Shown: positions 11,103 to 25,706 of the stretch, piece after piece
Layout: each line of letters starts with the position of its first letter
Numbering within the stretch: position 1 is the stretch's first letter
From: Amaurobius ferox
Lineage: Eukaryota > Arthropoda > Arachnida > Araneae > Amaurobiidae
DNA: 64,000 nt
NCBI GenBank assembly: GCA_951213105.1
Contig: OX578142.1
Location: forward strand, 5,286,649 to 5,350,648
Reading direction: 5' to 3'
Made by a program: the position numbers and the translations under genes
Notes under the pieces: generated by a model
Databases searched by the model: none
Told to the model about the DNA's origin: nothing
Seen by the model: the letters and a program-made list of their open reading frames with translations, nothing else

Positions 11103-12973
11103 ACAATATCATACAAATTCAGTTTATGATTTCCGTTTTTAGACAGAAAGGTGAATCTCAAAACATATGGAATTAAGCATAAATGGGTTCTAAATTACTC
11201 TTTTGTTTTATTTGCACTGGATTTGGGAATTCAACAGAAAATAAAAATAATTCATTTACGATATAACCCAAATCAAGCTTCTGAATTCCTTTTTTCAGCC
11301 AGAAATATAAATCTCAAAATATATGGAAGTAAGTCCAAATGGGTTCTAAATTACTCTTTTGTTTTATTTGCATTGGCTTTGGGAAATCAACCAAAAATAA
11401 GAAAAAATCATTTACAATATCACCCAAATCAAGTTTATGATTTCCGTTTCTAGCCAGAAAAGTGAATCTCAAAATATATGAAATTAAGCGCAAATGGGTT
11501 CTAAATTACTCTTTTGTTTTATTTGCATTGGAATTGCGAAATCAAGAGAAAATAAAAATCATTCATTTATGATATCACACAAATCAAGCTTCAGATTTCC
11601 TTTTTCAGCCAGAAAAGTGAATCTCAAAAAAGATAGAATTATACGCAAATGAGTTCTAAATCACTCACTCTACTGTTTTATTTCCATTGGCTATAGGAAA
11701 TCAACAGAAAATAAGAAAAATTCATTTACAATATCACCCAAATCAAGTTTATGATTTCCGTTTCTAGCCAGAAAAGTGAATCTCAAAATATATGGAATTA
11801 AGCGCAAATGGGTTCTAAATTACTCTTTTGTTTTATTTGCATTGGAATTGCAAAATCAAGAGAAAATAAAAATCATTCATTTATGATATCACACAAATCA
11901 AGCTTCAGATTTCCTTTTTCAGCCAGAAATGTGAATCTGAAAAAAGATGGAATTAACCGCAAATGGGTGTTAAATCACACTTTTGTTTTATTTGCATTGG
12001 ATTTGGGAAATCAAAACAAAATAAGAATAATTCATTTACAATATCTCCCAAATCATTCTTCTGATTTCCTTTTAGAATAAGAAAAGTGAATTTAAAAGAT
12101 GGAATTAAGCGCAAATGGGTACAAAATCTCTCTTTTGTTTTATTTGAATTGGATTGGGAAAATTACTGAAAATAAGAATCATTCATTTACAATATCACCC
12201 AAATCCAGTTTATGATTTCCGTTTTTAGCCAGAAAGGTGAATCTCAAAATATATGGAATTAAGCCAAATGGGTTCTAAATAACTCTTTTCTTTTATTTGC
12301 ATTGGGTTTGGGAAATTAACAGAAAATAAGAATAATTCATTTTAATATCACCCAAATCCAGCGCTTCCAATTTCCTTTTTCACCCAGTAAAGTGAATCTC
12401 AAAAAAGATGGAACTAAGCGCAAATCGGTGCTAAAACACACTTTTGTTTTATTTGCATTGGATTTGGGAAATCAACAGAAAATAAGAATAATTCATTTTA
12501 ATATCACCCAAATCCAGCTTCCAATTTCCTTTTTTCAGCAAGAAAAGTGAATCTCAAAAAAGATGTAATTAACCGCAAATGGGTGCTAAATCACACTTTT
12601 GTTTTATTTGCATTGGATTTGGGAAATCAACAGAAAATAAGAATAATTCAATTACAATATCACCTAAATCAAGCTTCTGATTTCCTTTTTCAGCCAGAAA
12701 TGTGAATCTGAAAAAAGATGGAATTAACCACAAATGGGTGCTAAATCACACTTTTGTTTTATTTGCATTGGATTTGGGAAATCAACACAAAATAAGAATA
12801 ATTCATTTACAATATCTCCCAAATCATTCTTCTGATTATCTTTTGGAGCAAGAAAACTGAATTTAAATGATGGAATTAAGCGCAAATGGGTTCTAAATAA
12901 CTCTTTTGTTTTATTTGCATTGGAGTTGGAAAATTACTGAAATTAAGAATCATTCATTTACAATATCATCCAA

Positions 12974-13032
12974 TCCGGATATCCAACTTGCCGCTCTATG
13001 TCTTAGGACGAGTCGGCTGGCCTGGGCTTTCG
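12974..13032 (+). repeat. 59-bp insert, copy 5 (GGATATC form)
   Basis: Exactly 1930 bp after copy 4, in the second 1930-bp unit. Confidence 0.85.
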
Positions 13033-14886
13033 ACAATATCATACAAATTCAGTTTATGATTTCCGTTTTTAGACAGAAAGGTGAATCTCAAAACATATGG
13101 AATTAAGCATAAATGGGTTCTAAATTACTCTTTTGTTTTATTTGCACTGGATTTGGGAATTCAACAGAAAATAAAAATAATTCATTTACGATATAACCCA
13201 AATCAAGCTTCTGAATTCCTTTTTTCAGCCAGAAATATAAATCTCAAAATATATGGAAGTAAGTCCAAATGGGTTCTTAATTACTCTTTTGTTTTATTTG
13301 CATTGGCTTTGGGAAATCAACCAAAAATAAGAAAAAATCATTTACAATATCACCCAAATCAAGTTTATGATTTCCGTTTCTAGCCAGAAAAGTGAATCTC
13401 AAAATATATGAAATTAAGCGCAAATGGGTTCTAAATTACTCTTTTGTTTTATTTGCATTGGAATTGTGAAATCAAGAGAAAATAAAAATCATTCATTTAT
13501 GATATCACACAAATCAAGCTTCAGATTTCCTTTTTCAGCCAGAAAAGTGAATCTCAAAAAAGATAGAATTATACGCAAATGAGTTCTAAATCACTCACTC
13601 TACTGTTTTATTTCCATTGGCTATAGGAAATCAACAGAAAATAAGAAAAATTCATTTACAATATCACCCAAATCAAGTTTATGATTTCCGTTTCTAGCCA
13701 GAAAAGTGAATCTCAAAATATATGGAATTAAGCGCAAATGGGTTCTAAATTACTCTTTTGTTTTATTTGCATTGGAATTGCAAAATCAAGAGAAAATAAA
13801 AATCATTCATTTATGATATCACACAAATCAAGCTTCAGATTTCCTTTTTCAGCCAGAAATGTGAATCTGAAAAAAGATGGAATTAACCGCAAATGGGTGT
13901 TAAATCACACTTTTGTTTTATTTGCATTGGATTTGGGAAATCAAAACAAAATAAGAATAATTCATTTACAATATCTCCCAAATCATTCTTCTGATTTCCT
14001 TTTAGAATAAGAAAAGTGAATTTAAAAGATGGAATTAAGCGCAAATGGGTACAAAATCTCTCTTTTGTTTTATTTGAATTGGATTTGGAAAATTACTGAA
14101 AATAAGAATCATTCATTTACAATATCACCCAAATCCAGTTTATGATTTCCGTTTTTAGCCAGAAAGGTGAATCTCAAAATATATGGAATTAAGCCAAATG
14201 GGTTCTAAATAACTCTTTTGTTTTATTTGCATTGGATTTGGGAAATCAACAGAAAATAAGAATAATTCAATTACAATGTCACCTAAATCAAGCTTCAGAT
14301 TTCCTTTTTTAGCCAGAAAAGTGAATCTCAAAAAAGATAGAATTATGACTCACTCTTCTGTTTTATTTCCATTGGCTATAGGAAATCAACAGAAAATAAG
14401 AAAAATTCATTTACAATATCACCCAAATCAAGCTTCTGAATTTCTTTTTTCAGCCAGAAATATAAATCTCAAAATATTTGGAAGCCCAAATGGGTTCTAA
14501 ATTACTCTTTTGTTTTATTTGCATTGGCTTTGGGAAATCAACAGAAAATAAGAAGTTTCATTTCCAATATCACCCAAATCAAGCTTCAGATTTCCTTTTA
14601 CAGCCAGAAATGTGAATCTTAAAAAAGATGGAATGAACCGCAAATGGGTGCTAAATCACTCTTTTGTTTTATTTGCATTGGATTTGGGAAATTAACAGAA
14701 AATAAGAATAATTCATTTTAATATCACCCAAATCCAGCTTCCAATTTCCTTTTTTCAGCAAGAAAAGTGAATCTCAAAAAAGATGGAATTAACCGCAAAT
14801 GGGTGCTAAATAACTCTTTTGTTTTATTTGCATTGGATTTGGAAAATTACTGAAATTAAGAATCATTCATTTACAATATCATCCAA

Positions 14887-14945
14887 TCCGGATATCCAAC
14901 TTGCCGCTCTATGTCTTAGGACGAGTCGGCTGGCCTGGGCTTTCG
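14887..14945 (+). repeat. 59-bp insert, copy 6 (GGATATC form)
   Basis: Occurs 6470 bp before copy 8, with which it shares the surrounding monomer order. Confidence 0.85.
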
Positions 14946-17108
14946 ACAATATCATACAAATTCAGTTTATGATTTCCGTTTTTAGACAGAAAGGTGAATC
15001 TCAAAACATATGGAATTAAGCATAAATGGGTTCTAAATTACTCTTTTGTTTTATTTGCACTGGATTTGGGAATTCAACAGAAAATAAAAATAATTCATTT
15101 ACGATATAACCCAAATCAAGCTTCTGAATTCCTTTTTTCAGCCAGAAATATAAATCTCAAAATATATGGAAGTAAGTCCAAATGGGTTCTAAATTACTCT
15201 TTTTTTTTATTTGCATTGGCTTTGGGAAATCAACCAAAAATAAGAAAAAATCATTTACAATATCACCCAAATCAAGTTTATGATTTCCGTTTCTAGCCAG
15301 AAAAGTGAATCTCAAAATATATGAAATTAAGCGCAAATGGGTTCTAAATTACTCTTTTGTTTTATTTGCATTGGAATTGCGAAATCAAGAGAAAATAAAA
15401 ATCATTCATTTATGATATCACACAAATCAAGCTTCAGATTTCCTTTTTCAGCCAGAAAAGTGAATCTCAAAAAAGATAGAATTATACGCAAATGAGTTCT
15501 AAATCACTCACTCTACTGTTTTATTTCCATTGGCTATAGGAAATCAACAGAAAATAAGAAAAATTCATTTACAATATAACCCAAATCAAGTTTATGATTT
15601 CCGTTTCTAGCGAGAAAAGTGAATCTCAAAATATATGGAATTAAGCGCAAATGGGTTCTAAATTACTCTTTTGTTTTATTTGCATTGGAATTGCGAAATC
15701 AAGAGAAAATAAAAATCATTCATTTATGATATCACACAAATCAAGCTTCAGATTTCCTTTTTCAGCCAGAAATGTGAATCTGAAAAAAGATGGAATTAAC
15801 CGCAAATGGGTGTTAAATCACACTTTTGTTTTATTTGCATTGGATTTGGGAAATCAAAACAAAATAAGAATAATTCATTTACAATATCTCCCAAATCATT
15901 CTTCTGATTTCCTTTTAGAATAAGAAAAGTGAATTTAAAAGATGGAATTAAGCGCAAATGGGTACAAAATCTCTCTTTTGTTTTATTTGAATTGGATTTG
16001 GAAAATTACTGAAAATAAGAATCATTCATTTACAATATCACCCAAATCCAGTTTATGATTTCCGTTTTTAGCCAGAAAGGTGAATCTCAAAATATATGGA
16101 ATTAAGCCAAATGGGTTCTAAATAACTCTTTTCTTTTATTTGCATTGGGTTTGGGAAATTAACAGAAAATAAGAATAATTCATTTTAATATCACCCAAAT
16201 CCAGCGCTTCCAATTTCCTTTTTCACCCAGTAAAGTGAATCTCAAAAAAGATGGAACTAAGCGCAAATCGGTGCTAAAACACACTTTTGTTTTATTTGCA
16301 TTGGATTTGGGAAATCAACAGAAAATAAGAATAATTCAATTACAATGTCACCTAAATCAAGCTTCAGATTTCCTTTTTCAGCCAGAAAAGTGAATCTCAA
16401 AAAAGATAGAATTATGACTCATTCTTCTGTTTTATTTCCATTGGCTATAGGAAATCAACAGAAAATAAGAAAAATTCATTTACAATATCACCCAAATCAA
16501 GCTTCTGAATTTCTTTTTTCAGCAAGAAATATAAATCTCAAAATATTTGGAAGCCCAAATGGGTTCTAAATTACTCTTTTGTTTTATTTGCATTGGCTTT
16601 GGGAAATCAACAGAAAATAAGAAATTTCATTTCCAATATCACCCAAATCAAGGTTCAGATTTCCTTTTACAGCCAGAAATGTGAATCTTAAAAAAGATGG
16701 AATGAACCGCAAATGGGTGCTAAATCACTCTTTTGTTTTATTTGCATTGGATTTGGGAAATTAACAGAAAATAAGAATAATTCATTTTAATATCACCCAA
16801 ATCCAGCTTCCAATTTCCTTTTTCATCCAGAAAAGTGAATCTCAAAAAAGATGGAATTAAGCGCATATCGGTTCTAATTCACACTTTTGTTTAATTTGCA
16901 TTGGATTTGGGAAATTAACTGAAAATAAGAATAATTCATTTACAATATCTCCCAAGTCAAGTTCCAGATTTCCTTTTTGAGCCAGAAAAGTGAATCTCAA
17001 AAAGATGGAATTAAGCGCAGATGGGTTCTAAATAACTCTTTTGTTTTATTTGCATTGGATATTGAAAATTACTGAAAATAAGAATCATTCATTTACAATA
17101 TCATCCAA

Positions 17109-17167
17109 TCCGGCTATCCAACTTGCCGCTCTATATCTTAGGACGAGTCGGCTGGCCTGGGCTTTCG
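17109..17167 (+). repeat. 59-bp insert, copy 7 (GGCTATC form)
   Basis: Lies 8762 bp after copy 3, inside a repeated block that also matches at 7583/16345 and 9901/18663. Confidence 0.85.
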
Positions 17168-20100
17168 ACAATATCATCCAAATACAGTTTATGATTTCCG
17201 TTTTTAGACAGAAAGGTTAATCTCAAAATATATGGAATTAAGCATAAATGGGTTCTAAATTACTCTTTTGTTTTATTTGCACTGGATTTGGGAATTCAAC
17301 AGAAAATAAAAATAATTCATTTACGATATCACCCAAATCAAGCTTCTGATTTCCTTTTTCAGCCAGAAATGTGAATCTTAAAAAAGATGGAATTAACCGC
17401 AAATGGGTGTAAATAACTCTTTTGTTTTATTTGCATTGGATTTGGGAAATTAACAGAAAATAAGAATAATTCATTTTAATATCATCTAAATCCAGCTTCC
17501 AATTTCCTTTTTCAGCCAGAAAAGTGAATCTCAAAAACGATGGAACTAAGAGCAAATCGGTGCTAAATCACACTTTTGTTTTCTTTGCATTGGATTTGGG
17601 AAATCAGCAAAAATAAGAATAATTCATTTACAATATCTCCCAAGTCAAGCTCCGGATTTCCTTTTTGAGCCAGAAAAGTGAATCTCAAAAAGATGGAATT
17701 AAGCGCAGATGGGTTCTAAATAACTCTTTTGTTTTATTTGCATTGGATTTGGAAAATTACTGAAAATAAGAATCATTCATTTACAATATCACCCAAATCA
17801 AGCTTTTGATTTCCTTTTTCAGCCAGAAATGTCAATCTCAATATATATGGAATTAAGCCAAATGGGTTCTAAATAATCTTTTCTTTTATTTGCATTGGAT
17901 TTGGGAAATTAACGAGAAATAAGAATAATTCATTTTAATATCACCCAAATCCAGCTTCCAATTTCCTTTTTCACCCAGTAAAGTGAATCTCAAAAAAGAT
18001 GGAACTAAGCGCCAATCGGTGCTAAATCACACTTCTGTTTTATTTGCATTGGATTTGGGAAATCAACAGAAAATAAGAATAATTCAATTACAATATCACC
18101 TAAATCAAGCTTCAGATTTCCTTTTTCAGCTAGAAAAGTGAATCTCAAAAAAGATAGAATTATGCGCAAATGAGTTCTAAATCACTCACTCTTCTGTTTT
18201 ATTTAGATTGGCTATAGGAAATCAACAGAAAATAAGAAAAATTCATTTACAATATCACCCAAATATAGTTTATGATTTCCGTTTCTAGATAGAAAAGTGA
18301 ATCTCAAAATATATGGAATTAAGCGCAAATGGGTTCTAAATTACTCTTTTGTTTTATTTGCATTGGAATTGCGAAATCAAGAGAAAATAAAAATCATTCA
18401 TTTATGATATCACACAAATCAAGCTTCAGATTTCCTTTTTCAGCCAGAAAAGTGAATCTCAAAAAAGATAGAATTATACGCAAATGAGTTCTAAGTCACT
18501 CACTCTTCTGTTTTATTTCCATTGGCTATAGGAAATCAACAGAAAATAAGAAAAATTCATTTACAATATCACCCAAATCAAGTTTATGATTTCCGTTTCT
18601 AGCCAGAAAAGTGAATCTCAAAATATATGGAATTAAGCGCAAATGGGTTCTAAATTACTCTTTTGTTTTATTTGCATTGGAATTGCGAAATCAAGAGAAA
18701 AAAAAATCATTCATTTATGATATCACACAAATCAAGCTTCAGATTTCCTTTTTCAGCCAGAAATGTGAATCTGGAAAAAGATGGAATTAACCGCAAATGG
18801 GTGTTAAATCACACTTTTGTTTTATTTGCATTTGATTTGGGAAATCAACAAAAATAAGAATAATTCATTTACAATTTCTCCCAGGTGAAGCTCCTGATTT
18901 CCTTTTTGAGCCAAAAAAGTGATTCTCAAAAAGATGGAATTAAGCGCAAATGTGTTCTAAATAACTCTTTTGCTTTATTTGCATTGGAATTGGAAAATTA
19001 CTGAAAATAAGAATCATTCTCTTACAATATCACCCAAATCAAGCTTCTGATTTCCTTTTTCAGCCAGAAATGTCAATCTCAAAATATATGGAATTAAACC
19101 AAATGGATTCTAAATTACACTTTTCTTTTATTTGAATTGGATTTGGAAAATTAACAGAAAATAAGAATAATTCTATTTAATATAACCCAAATCCAGCGCT
19201 TCCAATTTCCTTTTTCACCCAGTAAAGTGAATCTCAAAAAAGATGGAACTAAGCGAAAATCGGTGCTAAATCACACTTTTGTTTTATTTGCACTGGATTT
19301 GGGAAATCAACAGAAAATAAGAATAATTCAATTACAATATCACCTAAATCAAGCTTCAGATTTCATTTTTCAGAAAGAAAAGTGAATCTCAAAAAAGATA
19401 GAATTATGCGCAAATGAGTTCTAAATTACTCACTCTTCTGTTTCATTTCCACTGGCTATAGGAAATCAACAGAAAATAAGAAAAATTCATTTACAATATC
19501 ACCCAAATCAAGTTTATGTTTTCCGTTTTAACCAGAAATGTGAATCTCAAAATATATGGAATTAAGCGCAAATGGGTTCTAAATTACGCTTTTGTTATAT
19601 TTGCATTGGATTTAGGAAATCAACAGAAAAAAAAATAATTCAATTACAATATCACCTAAATCAAGCTATTTATTTCCTTTTTCAGCCAGAAAAGTGAATC
19701 TCAAAAAAGATAGAATTATGCGCAAATAAGTTCTGAATCACTCACTCTTCTGTTTTATTTAAATTGGCTTTGGGAAATCAACGAAAATAGGAAAAATTCA
19801 TTTACAATATCACCCAAATAGAGTTTATGATTTCCGTTTTTAGCCAGAAAAGTGAATCTCAAAATATATGGAATTAAGCGCAAATAGGTTCTAAATTACT
19901 CTTTTGTTTTATTTGCATTGGAATTGCGAAATCAACAGAAAATAAAAATAATTCATTTATGATATCACCCAAATCAAGCTTCAGATTTCCTTTTTCAGAC
20001 AGAAATGTGAATCTGAAAAAAGATGGAATTAACCGCAAATGGAAGCTAAATCACACTTTTGTTTTATTTGCATTGGATTTGGGAAATCAACACAAAATAA

Positions 20101-21356
20101 GAGTAATTCATTTACAATATCTCCCTAATCATTCTTCTGATTTCCATTTTAAGTAAGAAAAGTGAATTTAAAAGATGGAATTAAGTGCAAATGGGTACTA
20201 AATCACTCTTTTGTTTTATTTTAATTGGATTTGGAAAATTGCTTAAAATAAGAATCATTCATTTACAATATCCCCCAAATCAAGCTTCTGAATTTCTTTT
20301 TTCAGACAGAAATGTAAATCTCAAAATATATGGAATAAAGCCAAATGGGTTCTAAATCACTCTTTGGTTTTATTTGCATTGCATTTGGAAAATTACTGAA
20401 AACAAGAATCATTCATTTACAATATCACCCAAATCATGCTTCTGATTTCCTTTTTCAGCCAGAAATGTCAATCTCAAAATTTATGGAATAAAGCCAAATG
20501 GGTTCTAAATAACTCTTTTCTTTTATTCGCATTGGATTCGGGAAATCAACAGAAAATAAGAATAATTCATTTTAATATCACCCAAATCCAGCTTCCAATT
20601 TCCTTTTTTCAGCAAGAAAAGTGAATCTCAAAAAAGATGGAATTAACCGCAAATGGGTGCTAAATCACACTTTTGTTTTATTTGCATTGGATTTGGGAAA
20701 TCAACAGAAAATAAGAATAATTCAATTACAATATCACCTAAATCAAGCTTCTGATTTCCTTTTTCAGCCAGAAATGTGAATCTGAAAAAAGATGGAATTA
20801 ACCACAAATGGGTGCTAAATCACACTTTTGTTTTATTTGCATTGGATTTGGGAAATCAACACAAAATAAGAAAAATTCATTTACAATATCACCCAAATCA
20901 AGCTTCTGAATTTCTTTTTTCAGCCAGAAATATAAATCTCAAAATATTTGGAAGCCCAAATGGGTTCTAAATTACTCTTTTGTTTTATTTGCATTGGCTT
21001 TGGGAAATCAACAGAAAATAAGAAATTTCATTTCCAATATCACCCAAATCAAGCTTCAGATTTCCTTTTACAGCCAGAAATGTGAATCTTAAAAAAGATG
21101 GAATGAACCGCAAATGGGTGCTAAATCACTCTTTTGTTTTATTTGCATTGGATTTGGGAAATTAACAGAAAATAAGAATAATTCATTTTAATATCACCCA
21201 AATCCAGCTTCCAATTTCCTTTTTTCAGCAAGAAAAGTGAATCTCAAAAAAGATGGAATTAACCGCAAATGGGTGCTAAATAACTCTTTTGTTTTATTTG
21301 CATTGGATTTGGAAAATTACTGAAATTAAGAATCATTCATTTACAATATCATCCAA

Positions 21357-21415
21357 TCCGGATATCCAACTTGCCGCTCTATGTCTTAGGACGAGTCGGC
21401 TGGCCTGGGCTTTCG
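21357..21415 (+). repeat. 59-bp insert, copy 8 (GGATATC form)
   Basis: Start of another pair of 2069-bp units. Confidence 0.85.
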
Positions 21416-23425
21416 ACAATATCATACAAATTCAGTTTATGATTTCCGTTTTTAGACAGAAAGGTGAATCTCAAAACATATGGAATTAAGCATAAATGGG
21501 TTCTAAATTACTCTTTTGTTTTATTTGCACTGGATTTGGGAATTCAACAGAAAATAAAAATAATTCATTTACGATATAACCCAAATCAAGCTTCTGAATT
21601 CCTTTTTTCAGCCAGAAATATAAATCTCAAAATATATGGAAGTAAGTCCAAATGGGTTCTAAATTACTCTTTTGTTTTATTTGCATTGGCTTTGGGAAAT
21701 CAACCAAAAATAAGAAAAAATCATTTACAATATCACCCAAATCAAGTTTATGATTTCCGTTTCTAGCCAGAAAAGTGAATCTCAAAATATATGAAATTAA
21801 GCGCAAATGGGTTCTAAATTACTCTTTTGTTTTATTTGCATTGGAATTGCGAAATCAAGAGAAAATAAAAATCATTCATTTATGATATCACACAAATCAA
21901 GCTTCAGATTTCCTTTTTCAGCCAGAAAAGTGAATCTCAAAAAAGATAGAATTATACGCAAATGAGTTCTAAATCACTCACTCTACTGTTTTATTTCCAT
22001 TGGCTATAGGAAATCAACAGAAAATAAGAAAAATTCATTTACAATATCACCCAAATCAAGTTTATGATTTCCGTTTCTAGCCAGAAAAGTGAATCTCAAA
22101 ATATATGGAATTAAGCGCAAATGGGTTCTAAATTACTCTTTTGTTTTATTTGCATTGGAATTGCAAAATCAAGAGAAAATAAAAATCATTCATTTATGAT
22201 ATCACACAAATCAAGCTTCAGATTTCCTTTTTCAGCCAGAAATGTGAATCTGAAAAAAGATGGAATTAACCGCAAATGGGTGTTAAATCACACTTTTGTT
22301 TTATTTGCATTGGATTTGGGAAATCAAAACAAAATTAGAATAATTCATCTACAATATCTCCCAAATCATTCTTCTGATTTCCTTTTAGAATAAGAAAAGT
22401 GAATTTAAAAGATGGAATTAAGCGCAAATGGGTACAAAATCTCTCTTTTGTTTTATTTGAATTGGATTTGGAAAATTACTGAAAATAAGAATCATTCATT
22501 TACAATATCACCCAAATCCAGTTTATGATTTCCGTTTTTAGCCAGAAAGGTGAATCTCAAAATATATGGAATTAAGCCAAATGGATTCTAAATAACTCTT
22601 TTCTTTTATTTGCATTGGGTTTGGGAAATTAACAGAAAATAAGAATAATTCATTTCAATATCACCCAAATCCAGCGCTTCCAATTTCCTTTTTCACCCAG
22701 TAAAGTGAATCTCAAAAAAGATGGAACTAAGCGCAAATCGGTGCTAAAACACACTTTTGTTTTATTTGCATTGGATTTGGGAAATCAACAGAAAATAAGA
22801 ATAATTCAATTACAATGTCACCTACATCAAGCTTCAGATTTCCTTTTTCAGCCAGAAAAGTGAATCTCAAAAAACATAGAATTATGACTCACTCTTCTGT
22901 TTTATTTCCATTGGCTATAGGAAATCAACAGAAAATAAGAAAAATTCATTTACAATATCACCCAAATCAAGCTTCTGAATTTCTTTTTTCAGCCAGAAAT
23001 ATAAATCTCAAAATATTTGGAAGCCCAAATGGGTTCTAAATTACTCTTTTGTTTTATTTGCATTGGCTTTGGGAAATCAACAGAAAATAAGAAATTTCAT
23101 TTCCAATATCACCCAAATCAAGCTTCAGATTTCCTTTTACAGCCAGAAATGTGAATCTTAAAAAAGATGGAATGAACCGCAAATGGGTGCTAAATCACTC
23201 TTTTGTTTTATTTGCATTGGATTTGGGAAATTAACAGAAAATAAGAATAATTCATTTTAATATCACCCAAATCCAGCTTCCAATTTCCTTTTTTCAGCAA
23301 GAAAAGTGAATCTCAAAAAAGATGGAATTAACCGCAAATGGGTGCTAAATAACTCTTTTGTTTTATTTGCATTGGATTTGGAAAATTACTGAAATTAAGA
23401 ATCATTCATTTACAATATCATCCAA

Positions 23426-23484
23426 TCCGGATATCCAACTTGCCGCTCTATGTCTTAGGACGAGTCGGCTGGCCTGGGCTTTCG
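23426..23484 (+). repeat. 59-bp insert, copy 9 (GGATATC form)
   Basis: 2069 bp after copy 8. Confidence 0.85.
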
Positions 23485-25647
23485 ACAATATCATACAAAT
23501 TCAGTTTATGATTTCCGTTTTTAGACAGAAAGGTGAATCTCAAAACATATGGAATTAAGCATAAATGGGTTCTAAATTACTCTTTTGTTTTATTTGCACT
23601 GGATTTGGGAATTCAACAGAAAATAAAAATAATTCATTTACGATATAACCCAAATCAAGCTTCTGAATTCCTTTTTTCAGCCAGAAATATAAATCTCAAA
23701 ATATATGGAAGTAAGTCCAAATGGGTTCTAAATTACTCTTTTGTTTTATTTGCATTGGCTTTGGGAAATCAACCAAAAATAAGAAAAAATCATTTACAAT
23801 ATCACCCAAATCAAGTTTATGATTTCCGTTTCTAGCCAGAAAAGTGAATCTCAAAATATATGAAATTAAGCGCAAATGGGTTCTAAATTACTCTTTTGTT
23901 TTATTTGCATTGGAATTGCGAAATCAAGAGAAAATAAAAATCATTCATTTATGATATCACACAAATCAAGCTTCAGATTTCCTTTTTCAGCCAGAAAAGT
24001 GAATCTCAAAAAAGATAGAATTATACGCAAATGAGTTCTAAATCACTCACTCTACTGTTTTATTTCCATTGGCTATAGGAAATCAACAGAAAATAAGAAA
24101 AATTCATTTACAATATAACCCAAATCAAGTTTATGATTTCCGTTTCTAGCGAGAAAAGTGAATCTCAAAATATATGGAATTAAGCGCAAATGGGTTCTAA
24201 ATTACTCTTTTGTTTTATTTGCATTGGAATTGCGAAATCAAGAGAAAATAAAAATCATTCATTTATGATATCACACAAATCAAGCTTCAGATTTCCTTTT
24301 TCAGCCAGAAATGTGAATCTGAAAAAAGATGGAATTAACCGCAAATGGGTGTTAAATCACACTTTTGTTTTATTTGCATTGGATTTGGGAAATCAAAACA
24401 AAATAAGAATAATTCATTTACAATATCTCCCAAATCATTCTTCTGATTTCCTTTTAGAATAAGAAATGTGAATTTAAAAGATGGAATTAAGCGCAAATGG
24501 GTACAAAATCTCTCTTTTGTTTTATTTGAATTGGATTTGGAAAATTACTGAAAATAAGAATCATTCATTTACAATATCACCCAAATCCAGTTTATGATTT
24601 CCGTTTTTAGCCAGAAAGGTGAATCTCAAAATATATGGAATTAAGCCAAATGGGTTCTAAATAACTCTTTTCTTTTATTTGCATTGGGTTTGGGAAATTA
24701 ACAGAAAATAAGAATAATTCATTTTAATATCACCCAAATCCAGCGCTTCCAATTTCCTTTTTCACCCAGTAAAGTGAATCTCAAAAAAGATGGAACTAAG
24801 CGCAAATCGGTGCTAAAACACACTTTTGTTTTATTTGCATTGGATTTGGGAAATCAACAGAAAATAAGAATAATTCAATTACAATGTCACCTAAATCAAG
24901 CTTCAGATTTCCTTTTTCAGCCAGAAAAGTGAATCTCAAAAAAGATAGAATTATGACTCACTCTTCTGTTTTATTTCCATTGGCTATAGGAAATCAACAG
25001 AAAATAAGAAAAATTCATTTACAATATCACCCAAATCAAGCTTCTGAATTTCTTTTTTCAGCAAGAAATATAAATCTCAAAATATTTGGAAGCCCAAATG
25101 GGTTCTAAATTACTCTTTTGTTTTATTTGCATTGGCTTTGGGAAATCAACAGAAAATAAGAAATTTCATTTCCAATATCACCCAAATCAAGGTTCAGATT
25201 TCCTTTTACAGCCAGAAATGTGAATCTTAAAAAAGATGGAATGAACCGCAAATGGGTGCTAAATCACTCTTTTGTTTTATTTGCATTGGATTTGGGAAAT
25301 TAACAGAAAATAAGAATAATTCATTTTAATATCACCCAAATCCAGCTTCCAATTTCCTTTTTCATCCAGAAAAGTGAATCTCAAAAAAGATGGAATTAAG
25401 CGCATATCGGTTCTAATTCACACTTTTGTTTAATTTGCATTGGATTTGGGAAATTAACTGAAAATAAGAATAATTCATTTACAATATCTCCCAAGTCAAG
25501 TTCCAGATTTCCTTTTTGAGCCAGAAAAGTGAATCTCAAAAAGATGGAATTAAGCGCAGATGGGTTCTAAATAACTCTTTTGTTTTATTTGCATTGGATA
25601 TTGAAAATTACTGAAAATAAGAATCATTCATTTACAATATCATCCAA

Positions 25648-25706
25648 TCCGGCTATCCAACTTGCCGCTCTATATCTTAGGACGAGTCGGCTGGCCTGGG
25701 CTTTCG
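25648..25706 (+). repeat. 59-bp insert, copy 10 (GGCTATC form)
   Basis: First of three inserts inside the first 8875-bp unit. Confidence 0.85.

Larger units (their letters stand above)
10561..14215 (+). repeat. Two tandem 1930-bp higher-order units
   Basis: Positions 10561-12490 and 12491-14215 align at a constant 1930-bp offset (landmarks 10976/12906, 11151/13081 and 11808/13738). Subtracting the 73-bp insert leaves 1857 bp, 12 monomers of 155 bp. Private variants such as GATTATCTTTTGGAGC are shared by both units. The second unit departs from the first near 14215. Confidence 0.85.
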
